From contig NC_081340.1 of NCBI RefSeq assembly GCF_022539665.2, positions 558,001-622,000 on the forward strand: a DNA stretch of 64,000 bases, read 5' to 3'. Below are positions 33,934 to 43,215 of this stretch, in pieces. Origin of the DNA: Daphnia carinata (taxonomy: Eukaryota > Arthropoda > Branchiopoda > Diplostraca > Daphniidae). The notes under the pieces were generated by a model. It did no database searches. It was not told where the DNA came from and saw only the letters and a list, made by a program, of their open reading frames with translations. The stretch's first letter is position 1, and each line of letters begins with the position of its first letter. Position numbers and translations under genes: made by a program.

Positions 33934-34990
33934 TCTATACTATATAAAACAACAAGGAAATTGGGGAAGGAGCCTGTGTCTGTCACGCTGTGCTTTTGCT
34001 GTGATTGGAGGGAAACCGCCGCTGGCTGTAGTGAATTGGTGGGATGTGATTGGCTGGCGCCAAAACCACCGTCTGCTACAGTGAATTGGTGGGATGGGGA
34101 ATTGGAAGACTAAGTTGCGGGTGGCATGTGGATTTAGGAAATTTTTTAGTCTACGGGTTTTTTAGTCTACGGGCTTTTCAGTCCACGGGCTTTCAGCCGA
34201 CGGGCAGACTGTACGGTGGAAGACGGGCAACTACAGCGTTTTTTTATGGGCAAAGGGAGTTGACGGGCAGAGAATATTCAAAAAAAGACGGGCAAAGGGA
34301 AAAAAGTGGGTGGACGGGCAATTACAGCGGTTGTTTTCTGGGCTGAGACTGTGAGGGAAAGACGGGCAAATGCAAGGAAAAGGTCAATGGGCAACTATAT
34401 TGATCGTTTTGGCGGGCAGCGAGTGGGCCGACGGGCAGCGAGTGGGTCGACGGGCAGAGAGAAGACAGGCGGGCAGTTGGGGGCTGACGGTCAATAGCAG
34501 CGGGCTCTTAGCGGGCGAAGTGGGTTGTCGGGCAGAAACTTTGCGAGGGAAGACGGACAGAGGCAAAATTTGGGTGGACGGGCAATTACGGCGGGCGTTT
34601 TGACGGGCAACGACTGGACAAAAGGACGGGCAAATGCAAAAAGAGGTGGATGTGCCTCTACAGCAGTAATTTTTGCAGGCAAAGTGTGGGTTGACGGGCA
34701 GAGTGTGGGTTGACAGGCAGAAAGTGGTTTGACGGGCAAATATTGGCTTGACGGGCAGAGAGGGGGGTCAACGGGCAACTTCAGCTGTTTTCTTGACGGG
34801 CAGAGAAAGTGAGGGGATGGACGGGAAGAAACAGTGAGTGGGTAGGCGAGAAAGAGGGGGGAACTTTTGATTATGTAAAGAATTAAACGTCGACAGGCGA
34901 AAAAATGGAGTGGAAAGATTTTCTTAGAAATAACGTAAGGATACGCTAGCGCCACCTATACCCCAGCCCTGGACGGCCCAACGTTACTAG
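33934..34990 (+). mobile_element. Non-autonomous Helitron H2 (1057 bp), tandem to H1
   Basis: Starts TCTATACTATATAAAAC at the base after the CTAG of H1. It ends with GCCCTGGACGGCCC, a short spacer and CTAG at 34987-34990, followed by T. Joining the pol sequence left of 32401 to that right of 34990 restores the reading frame and the A/T junction with no duplicated bases. Confidence 0.9.
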
Positions 34991-35312
34991 TGACAAACTA
35001 AAATCGATAGTACACGTCAACCGCCTAAAACTGTACCTCCCAGTAAACCAAGGAGCAGAAAGAAAATCATGTGCGACAAACCAACCGAGAAATGAAACAA
35101 TACGACGAGGACCAGGAAGGCCAAGAAAACACTTCAGTAACAACGAAAGAAGGCCTCCTCCTAAAAAACGTATATTTCGAGCAACAGAAGACGAGTCTCG
35201 TATTATCATCGCACCAAATATTCCCGGTCCTATACCAAATCATCCTGCGTATACTAGAATGACGAATCCACGATACAACTTACGGCAACGTCACGAAGTA
35301 TCGAGATTCTAA

Positions 35313-35338
35313 AAAGCCTTCAAATTTTCTTTTCACAG
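35313..35338 (+). promoter_or_regulatory. Probable 3' splice site for subgenomic env mRNA
   Basis: A pyrimidine-rich tract ending TTTTCTTTTCACAG (35325-35338) lies immediately before the env ATG. This matches a splice acceptor and fits the known use of spliced env mRNAs by env-carrying Gypsy (errantivirus-type) elements. The donor was not identified. Confidence 0.6.
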
Positions 35339-38300
35339 ATGGAACTGATACTATTATTCATCCACTTACTCACCATCATTCCATCAACGTATCCCATCTA
35401 TTCAACCGTATGCGACTGTAACAACGTAAAGACCAGAGGAATTTTAGATATAGAAGCACCATATTACTGCAACAACAAGGAAACAGATACAGCACACTTA
35501 CCCAGACTACCCACACTATACACTTTAAAAACAACGCAGAAAACAGCAGCTTCTTCGAAAGGCTGGACATGCAAACAATGGATAAAAAGGAAGAAAATAA
35601 CAGGATCATTTTGGATTGGATCTTTCGACACAATATATTCACAAGAAACTAAACTAATAACCCCACTGTAATGCTGGAAAAAGGTGAACGACAAGAAGTG
35701 TGGCGATAACAACATGCAGACCGGACCAGCAGGACTGAGTTTTACAGCTACCCCGACGGGTGAAGGGCAATGGTATGCCATAAAACAACACCACACCCTC
35801 AACTGTGTAGCTGAACAAATCACGCTACGGCAGGAAAAACCGGATGACCCAATTGACAGCCCGTTTGGACCGTTAAATACAACCCAGCAGGAAGGCCACT
35901 ACATTCAAAATCAACACACTATAGTGTGGTGAGATAGGACAACAAATAACTCTTACTCACAAACGTTGATTAAGGGAAGCGGATATCTGGAACTTCCAAG
36001 AATGACGGAACACGAAAACACTAGCCGCCTCTACGGCACGAATTGACCAGATTGAGATATCGTTCTTCAACAAACCAGATCGGGACATCACACCACAAGG
36101 CTACAAAGTTGTGGGTATACCGCTCACATACCTAATTTTTCCAACGGAAACTACAAGAAAACTATACGAGATGTTCAAAACAACTATAAATACATGCATA
36201 CAGAATACTCACCTGGATACATCAGTGTGCAAGGATTACAGAGAACTCCAGTTAGCCAAACGGAAACGATCCATTCAGCAGGAAGTTAAACTCTTGCTAA
36301 ACACTCCTCACGAAGATTCAGGCAAACATCTTTACAGCATCTCGTACGCCTGGGGATCAATAAAAATGGGATATCCACAATCAATCAGAATCGGAGAGAA
36401 AGACCGGTTCGTGAATTACAACGCTACGATATACATAATATACAAACCTGACGAAAGTAACCAGTTAACTGCCCACTTTCGCCCCAAAAACGATGATCCA
36501 CTCCCACAAAGATTAACAAAATTATCAATTAATTTCACATGAATCATGTCTATGTATTACGCTAGGATCATACCAAGCTATCATACTGACAGAGTGCAGA
36601 GAGGACAAAAACAGCGTAACACAAAAATGGATCTTCGAAACTGTAAACACCAATCCTGATATCCTAGAAAATTTTCCGGATACAACATTAGCAGAAATGC
36701 AGGAAATTCACCAAGAACAACGAAAGGCAATCACAACCACGATTAATTCGCCACTATTCGGAGGAATTTTAAAAACTAATCACGGCAGCGGAAATATAAT
36801 CTGGGATATGATTGCCTGGGGATTATTGAAAAATGGGAAAACACCGAACGAAAAATGTCTAACACCACCACGGAGTAAACAAACAAATGACGTTAGAAGA
36901 ATGTGACAAAGAGTGGCCACGTTGTCAATAAGAACTAAGAAATCTAGTGAGCAGCAACGATCCATTAGTGCAACCACAAACCACGGTAGCCAACTGTAGT
37001 AAAATAACAGAAAGAGGCCAAGCTTTTGAATATACATCTAACTTCACCATCAGACCGTTCAACACAAACATCTGTGTCAAAGCCAACACGACAATGCTAG
37101 TCCTTCAGGAATGCGCTAACACTAGCTCAATCTGGGGCACATTCGAGCACACAGGACAGCTCATGGCAACAGATAGAACTAGGTTACATTCACCTTCATC
37201 AGACAGAAAGTGTCTAACACAGAGAGTAGGACGAGTGAGCCTGGGGCATTGTCACGGCTCCAGCCAGAAACAACATTTCAGCTTCGAATATCGGAATCCA
37301 CACCAGCCAAAAACGTTTTCAGCGGCAGCCATCATTGCACTACACACACAACAGCCATTGGATGGGAAAACACTCCCATCCATTCCGCCACTAAGGAAAA
37401 GGGAAGTCAACAACCACTCAGAAAGGAATGAAACATTGACTCCGCCTTTGCCACGCCCACCACAGAAATATCCACAAGAACGACAAGCACTACAACAACT
37501 ACGAAGCCCACAATAAAAACAACATTGGGAACAACGACAAAAACAACGGTAAAAACTACTACTACAATTAGGCCAGTTACAAACACAGCAGCAAACAAAC
37601 ACACAACAACGCATAAAATTACAACTAAACCCAGTATGACATCAACTTCAACAAAACCTCCCACAACTACAAAGCCAATAATCACGTCAAAAAGCACTAA
37701 ACCTAACACAACTACTAGGCCTACGACAACTGTTAAACTAACTTCAACTTCAACAACCACTACAACTACGAAGCCTACGTCAACAACAACAACAGCTACT
37801 ACGACAAGCGCCACAACAACAGCAACAACAACAACGCGTCAACCAAGCTCAACTACACCGAGTACGACAACGTTGAAAGAAAGTTCGACGACCCACACAG
37901 TCATCAACACAGACAGCCAAAATGACCCCATTAACTACAACAGAAACAACGTCTACAGTAGAAGAAAATCAAATTCAGGCCATCGAGGAAGACAAGAATG
38001 GAAATTTACCGCCAGCGCAGTCTCTGATAATTTCAATGGATCAGAAAACTGAGGATTCATTAATTAATGAAAATTTGAAAAGCGGCCTACCCAAAAACAT
38101 TTAAGAATTAAACCGACAAAATTAAATACGAATTAAATAAAATGCACGACCAATATAAAATCAGCATTGAAACAGGACACGAAAACAAGCTTGAAAAAGA
38201 AATTCGAGATGTTTATTGTCAACTATCAGTAATCAAAAGAACACAAGCTGTTATCTTAGCTCAAACCAATGGAATTTTGGCTGCAGCTGCAGGAGGCTTA

Positions 38301-40327
38301 CCTATCTGCACGAGATTAAAAGGCTTCGGTCAAGCAATGACACTTCAACAATGCGAAGCCAAAAGAATTTTTATATCAGCAAACGAAACAAAATGTGGAT
38401 TTCAACCGTTCTTTACTTACGAAGGAAAGAACTGTACGATCGGAACGGATGGATGGTCAATTCATCCATATTCCGATTGTTTTTGGAAAACACCGTTAGT
38501 AAATTTAAATGGAAATCCACACACCTGGGAACACAACTCTACAACAGGAGATTGGATACGCCAGAAACCTAGCATTCACATGCCTAGCCCACACAGCACA
38601 ACTGGCTCCTAGGTACCTCCTCAGAGCATCCTGCTATCCTCTCCAGTCTTTCCCATAACCGTCCTCGATTCCTCTTACAACCTTCTTTTTGGTTACCTGG
38701 TAGCTGCCTGACAGGCTCCTCAGTCCCTCTTGCATCATCCTCAAGTAGTACCAATAACCTCCCATGGTATTAGCATATAGAATAGAACCAATACAGAACC
38801 AATTATTTACCAAGCATTTTAATGTAATTAAAATAAAAAATGAATATTAAAGGACAGTAGATTATTTGCAATAGTTGATTCTAATTCAAAAGCTTGATCT
38901 TTCATTGAAATTGCGATGAAATAGGACTGACTTAAAATATTTTAGGTCACCCCTACTTTACCAAGGAATTATTCCTATTTCTAATTAGAGATAGGAGTAC
39001 TTTCAACAATTGTTCCAAATGGAACCATGAGCCTCCAATCCGGTAGGCATAATATTGCGTAAAAAAACGTCGGCTTATATGCATTTTCCTTTTTAAAACA
39101 CGGATGGTGTTTACTAACTACTTAAATGATTCACAAAACCTTTTTTTCTTATGCTATTTTAATTAAAATTACAGGAGAACATGAACTATATTGTATTTAA
39201 TAGAGTTCATTTAACAAAATACTATTAGAGCGAAATCAGAAATATTTGTTACTTATATTGCACTTTATAGTGGCCATAACAAACTTTTCAAATTTCATAA
39301 ATTTTTTACTATTTCATACTACTATCGTTACGTAATTCTAAATTTCAAATTTTTAATTCTAATTTGAAATGGTAAACCCCAAAATTTACATTATCTAACA
39401 ATTCTGCTTGAGCCAAATGTTTTTGCGATACTTTAAAACTCACGAGTCTTACTTTCATGGAGGGACCTCCTAAAGCACTCCTGAGCATATCACCAACAAT
39501 TTCTTGAATTGAAAATACTGGCATGCTTCTCCACAACTTTCCAGCCTCTTGTGGCCCTCCTCAGTACATCTCAACGGTATGTTTGATGCGCTAGGGAGGC
39601 TAAGAGCCTTTTAGGAGGTTCCCAGGAAGGGGATGCGCCGTGTGGGAATCTAGACCTCATTACAGAATTTGAAGAACTCCACCTTAACGATTTCGACTTC
39701 TCGTTGAAAAGTCATCCAGCGCACGAGACAATGGAGATGGAAAAATTAAATATCCTGAATGACCTAGTAAGCAGAACGCAAGAAGCTAATTCCAATTCTG
39801 TTGGAGATATTGTGATGTCAGAACAACAAGATAATCAAATAGATCATATGTTCTCATGGTTCGACAAATTAAAAATAACTGGTCTATCAGCGATTGGATT
39901 TGTGCTATTCCTCGTATGTCTACGAATCTTCATTATTTGCAACCCTATCTCGAAGATTAAAGATCATATCCGCAGTAACCGGAAATTCACAAGAAGATAC
40001 GACGATGGCATAGAGGAAGAACACGAGCTCGCATCAATGATACCAGCACGAGAAACAAATTACCATTCAGACATAGCCATTGAACACCCATTTATAAGAA
40101 CGTCCGCCCCCGCACAACTGACAACAGAAAGACCAGGTCAAATGCGCCCTCCACGGCCAAGCGCGCCAAATTCATTAATCTACCCATCTATAGAAGAAAC
40201 TGACACACCCAAACGATGTACAGGAAAACACACCACGTGCACTTACGTTGTAGGATATGGCATGGTCTGGGAAGACCTATGTCGTTGCATGTCAGAAACA
40301 GACAGCAGTAATTCTGCTAAAAAGTGA
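35339..40327 (+). pseudogene. env-like glycoprotein gene of copy B
   Basis: Starts at ATG 35339, 26 bp after the pol stop. A hydrophobic N-terminus (about residues 1-20) is a probable signal peptide, followed by a Cys-rich N-terminal segment. A basic KRKRS site near 36266-36280 resembles a furin cleavage site. A Thr-rich mucin-like domain (about 37440-37870) is probably O-glycosylated. After it come a conserved GTDGWSIHPYSDCFW block (about 38440-38490), a membrane span near 39890-39940, and a tail of about 125 residues with a PSAP motif and a C-x6-C ... C-x-C pattern. Stops and frame changes (for example about 35669, 35930, 36540, 36903) and the 38588-39646 insertion make it non-functional. 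I cannot assign it to a named viral glycoprotein family. Confidence 0.78.
38588..39646. mobile_element. TIR element (1059 bp) in env B
   Basis: The ends CCCACACAGCACA (38588) and, in reverse, CCCACACGGCGCA (39646) form an imperfect TIR that continues weakly for about 33 bp. Copy A env is uninterrupted at the equivalent site (about 13210), confirming insertion. The target duplication is not clear (CTAG and AATCTAG flanks). A second copy begins at 63018. A minus-strand ORF at 39345-39536 is conserved in that copy. Confidence 0.85.
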
Positions 40328-40593
40328 AATCCCCAAGGTCATACTTCGGCACCAACCAGGAGGAAGTCAGAGTTGGATGAAAAATGTCAATTCCCGACTC
40401 CAGCCACCAGAGAAAGCGAGCTAACCTCAATCGGTAGCGGTCACGATAGCTCGCATACCCAGGATGGTTCCTGGATGAGAGATCGGATTATTATTATTAT
40501 CTTAAAAAAATAAATTAAAAAAAAAATAAAAAAATATTAAACAAACCCATACAAGTAATAGTAGTCATTGATCCATGGACGTTCGTTGTTAAA
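40328..40593. other. Low-complexity gap between env and the accessory ORFs
   Basis: Contains ATT triplet and A-rich runs (40485-40540). No gene or site was recognised. Confidence 0.5.
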
Positions 40594-40758
40594 ATGCAAA
40601 AAATCCGCAACGGAAAAGTAAAATCGAAATTTGTTAAAAAAACATTCCGCGATCCTTGGGACGAAACCGCTGGAAATGACTCTCAGGAGTGGGATATAGC
40701 GCCTTCATCAATGCTAGACGACGCGGTTTCAACTTGTCGCCGATACCGCGAAAAGTAA
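40594..40758 (+). CDS. Small accessory ORF, 54 aa, unknown
   Basis: ATG at 40594, stop TAA at 40756. The product has a basic N-terminus (about 16 residues, many Lys) and an acidic C-terminal half with two Trp (RDPWDE, QEWDIA). There is no known domain. It lies in the element between env and the ankyrin gene, on the same strand. It could be a real accessory peptide, an upstream piece of the ankyrin gene, or chance. There is no second copy to compare because copy A lacks this region. Confidence 0.35.
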   Translation: MQKIRNGKVKSKFVKKTFRDPWDETAGNDSQEWDIAPSSMLDDAVSTCRRYREK

Positions 40759-41160
40759 TTAAAATCAAACCCTTGCATCGCGAATCACAAATAACAAGCA
40801 GAACGACGGCATAAGCAATGTACTCTTCAAAGGAACGAAGAAAACTAACTCACGAAGAAGAATAAAAAGACACGAACCCCTATAAGAAAATGACAATGAC
40901 TAAAAAGGAATAGAGAAACTTCAAAAACAAACAGGATATTCGTCGATTCGCCCTGCGGTAAATCCACATGTCAGCGCGACACAAGATGTAGACAACAATT
41001 CCACCGAAAAAGGTATAAAACAGAAAATGAAACATCGATGCAAAAACTAAACTCTTCCCAGTGTCTCAGCGGCATAACTCCAACGAAGTATCAAAGTGCG
41101 CATTACAAACCAACAATTCATCTCCAAATGGCCCATAACAGCACCACTCACGATAACAAA

Positions 41161-42531
41161 ATGGAAGTAACCATCATCCCTTACGAGACGAAGAAAGTAT
41201 ACGAGCTAATCACTATTAGCGATACCGAAAGTGATGATAGTCAACAAGAATGTAGAACAAAAGAGAGTGCGAAAAGTGCGGTTGAAAATAAGCATTTAGT
41301 ACGATACTTGGGATGGAACGGAATAGAAATAGAGATGAACGACTTTTCCGGAAATAAAGAAAAACTGAATGACAGTAGGGAACCAAGTGAAGATGAGAAG
41401 CGAGGGATTAATGTCGCATAGTAGAATAGCGCCCGATTGGGAAAGTGACTACAGTGTTGATCTTTTATCAGGATATGACAGTGACACCTATCTTCAGTGT
41501 GAACCTCCTCAAAAACGCAACAAGCCGGACGACAAACAGAGGGAAACAGAAGCATGTAAAAACTGTCGGATGAAAACGATAGCATCCATATCAGCAGCCC
41601 GAGCAGAAAAAATTAAACTGCGAAGACAAGCCATGATAGACTTAGAAAACGATAAAATTTCATTAACGATGATGGGAGCCCCAATGCAGGTAATAAGAAG
41701 GTGCATACAAAACAAATTCAAAACGCAACAGGGTTGGCCAAGAGAGAAGATGGCAGCATTCCTCAATGAAAGATTCGAAGGAGAACAGACGTTACTCCAC
41801 ACAAGCGAAGAAGATGTAGGTACGACATTACCGATCTTTTACTATTCTTCGGAGCGGACCCAGAGATACTCTATCACGGAAAAACAATTGGCCATATCGC
41901 AGCAGCCGAAAATGATCTACTGTTACTACGAATCCTAAAGCATAACAACTGCGAATTTACAGCTCGCAACTACAACGGAGAAACTCCCTTAATTTTGGCA
42001 ATCTCACACGAAAACCAAGAATGTGCGAAGTTAATATGGACACCAACTAACATCAACATTACAACACCAAGCAGCAGAACCGTTTTGCATTATTTAGCCA
42101 TGTATGGCCTAGAAGATCTTGCCACCCAAATTTGCGCAAAGAGAATCATCAACATCAACCAACAAGACGACTCAGGTGAAACCGCCTTACACGTAGCAGC
42201 CGGATTCAACCGAATCGACATGATCGAGATATTACTGCTACACGGAGCAGACGCAAGGATAAAAGACTCACATGGACGCGCGGCTGGATCAAAAACATGC
42301 AGTAAAAGAGCACAAGCCATATTCCAAAAATGGGAACAAAAACATTACAGTAATTCCCTCACCAAGACTGGAAGAAAAGAACAACTTCAATACCGCCGCG
42401 AGAAAAACGAAAAAACCATAATTAGCAAAGCCGAAATACCGGGTCAAAAGAAAAGCAAGAATAAAAGGCGAAAAGAAAGAAGACAATACACCAGCAACTT
42501 TATTAAAATCCCATGCAACTCTTTTTCATAA
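41161..42531 (+). pseudogene. Ankyrin-repeat accessory gene of the Ty3/Gypsy element
   Basis: Runs from ATG 41161 to TAA 42529, in three blocks separated by apparent frameshifts near 41370-41420 and 41780-41830. The N-terminal third is acidic and Ser/Asp-rich (ISDTESDDSQQE; SDYSVDLLSGYDSDT). A basic Arg/Lys/Gln middle follows. About 41824-42330 encodes roughly four ankyrin repeats, with hallmarks such as NGETPLILA, TVLHYLAMYG, SGETALHVAA and LLLHGADARIKD. The C-terminus is Lys/Arg-rich (KKSKNKRRKERR), a possible nuclear signal. It lies downstream of env and upstream of the polypurine tract and 3' LTR, so it is inside the element. Ankyrin repeats mediate protein binding; an IkB-like role is only a hypothesis. 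A fragment of the same region survives at 19545-19815 in copy A. Confidence 0.75.
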
Positions 42532-42623
42532 ATTTTAGGTGGAGGAACAAGTTATATTTTTACCCAAAGCAACAACTATAGTCGGTGACGGAAAACACAA
42601 TTGGAGGACCAATTCTTCTTACC

Positions 42624-42638
42624 GAAGAGGGGAAGGAA
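42624..42638 (+). promoter_or_regulatory. Polypurine tract of copy B
   Basis: GAAGAGGGGAAGGAA abuts the TG of the 3' LTR, the position and composition of a plus-strand primer. It fixes the 3' limit of the element's internal region and places the ankyrin gene inside it. Confidence 0.88.
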
Positions 42639-42808
42639 TGTAACGAGCGTCAAGGCTAACCAAAAGGAGCCACACCTCTTACATCCCTCAAGCGTTTCAC
42701 AAGAGAAAGTAAACGTATCTCCTCCCACTTTACCTTCATAATTTGTGTTCTGTAGTAGTATAAATACTGCTCGTTTTTAACTTGTAATTTGGAACTGTTT
42801 GTAATTTG
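42639..42808 (+). repeat. 3' LTR of copy B, truncated
   Basis: Starts TGTAACGAGC and matches the 203-bp solo LTR (10128-10330, reverse) for about 160 bp, then breaks at about 42808 where a 5S fragment begins. The last 35-40 bp of U5 are missing. Confidence 0.9.
42759..42766 (+). promoter_or_regulatory. LTR TATA box
   Basis: TATAAATA is found in the LTR and is conserved at the same place in the solo LTR at 10128-10330, consistent with the element's RNA polymerase II promoter. Confidence 0.7.
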
Positions 42809-42826
42809 TCCCAAGCGGTCACACAT
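42809..42826 (-). rRNA. 5S rRNA gene fragment at the E1 3' junction
   Basis: TCCCAAGCGGTCAC followed by ACA matches the box C part of the 5S gene (RNA positions about 84-101). The 5S match ends exactly where the 3' tail of E1 begins. Confidence 0.8.
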
Positions 42827-43215
42827 ATTTCTTTTTTTAATTATCTTTTATTATCGAGTGATATTCACGATTTCATTACATTAAACACTAACAAAAAAAA
42901 CAATTTTTTCCTAAGATGCAGGCGTTTTTGGTGCAGACTATAAGAAATTTGGCAACGTGGCACTTATTACAAAAACAAAACAAAAACAAAAACAAACAAA
43001 TGTAAAGGATTTTATGGTTGGATAATAACACTAAACAAAAGTAAACAAAACTATTTGACATTGAGATAGAGATAACAAAAAGTAAATGTAAAACAAAAAA
43101 AACTTACATATTTAGGTAGAGAATTGGTGAGGAATGACAAAAAAAATATGAGCTAAAATGTGAGACTTAATATAAAACAAGAGAGGGGAATTATCTAAGG
43201 AGGACGAAGTGTTTT

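Larger units (their letters stand above)
29380..35312 (+). pseudogene. pol of copy B (protease, RT without active site, RNase H, integrase)
   Basis: The protease box ALVDTGAAASLVSD is at 29450-29490. A long ORF (29627-31102) carries the protease tail (ILGLDFL), RT ([27 protein letters not shown] at 30427-30470) and RNase H (DASGYGIGAVLAQ, TDHRPLEWLMSK). After 30497 the frame jumps to the RNase H side: the YLDD palm and thumb kept in copy A (7960-8330) are deleted, so it is RT-dead. A coiled-coil linker spans 31010-31310. The integrase HHCC finger is at 31450-31580 and the core at 31640-32110 (DIVGP, LTDQGTNF, then an E-containing ERFNRT box). The C-terminus after the Helitrons (34991-35312) has a GPGRPRK AT-hook-like motif near 35110 and stops at 35310. 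Confidence 0.87.
27556..42808 (+). mobile_element. Env-carrying Ty3/Gypsy element, copy B, with ankyrin accessory gene
   Basis: Plus-strand order: gag, protease, RT, RNase H, coiled-coil linker, integrase, env, small ORF, ankyrin-repeat gene, polypurine tract, 3' LTR. The 5' LTR and gag start are missing: 5S spacer joins gag directly at 27556. The 3' LTR (42639-42808) is cut where a 5S fragment and Tx1-like element E1 begin. Helitrons (32401-34990) and a TIR element (38588-39646) interrupt it. It is more intact than copy A but lacks the RT active site. Confidence 0.9.

Noticed and set aside
35339-40327. Assigning env to a specific viral glycoprotein family
   Set aside because: Cysteine spacing and the GTDGWS block are suggestive of known arthropod-virus-like env genes, but I cannot verify this without a profile search.
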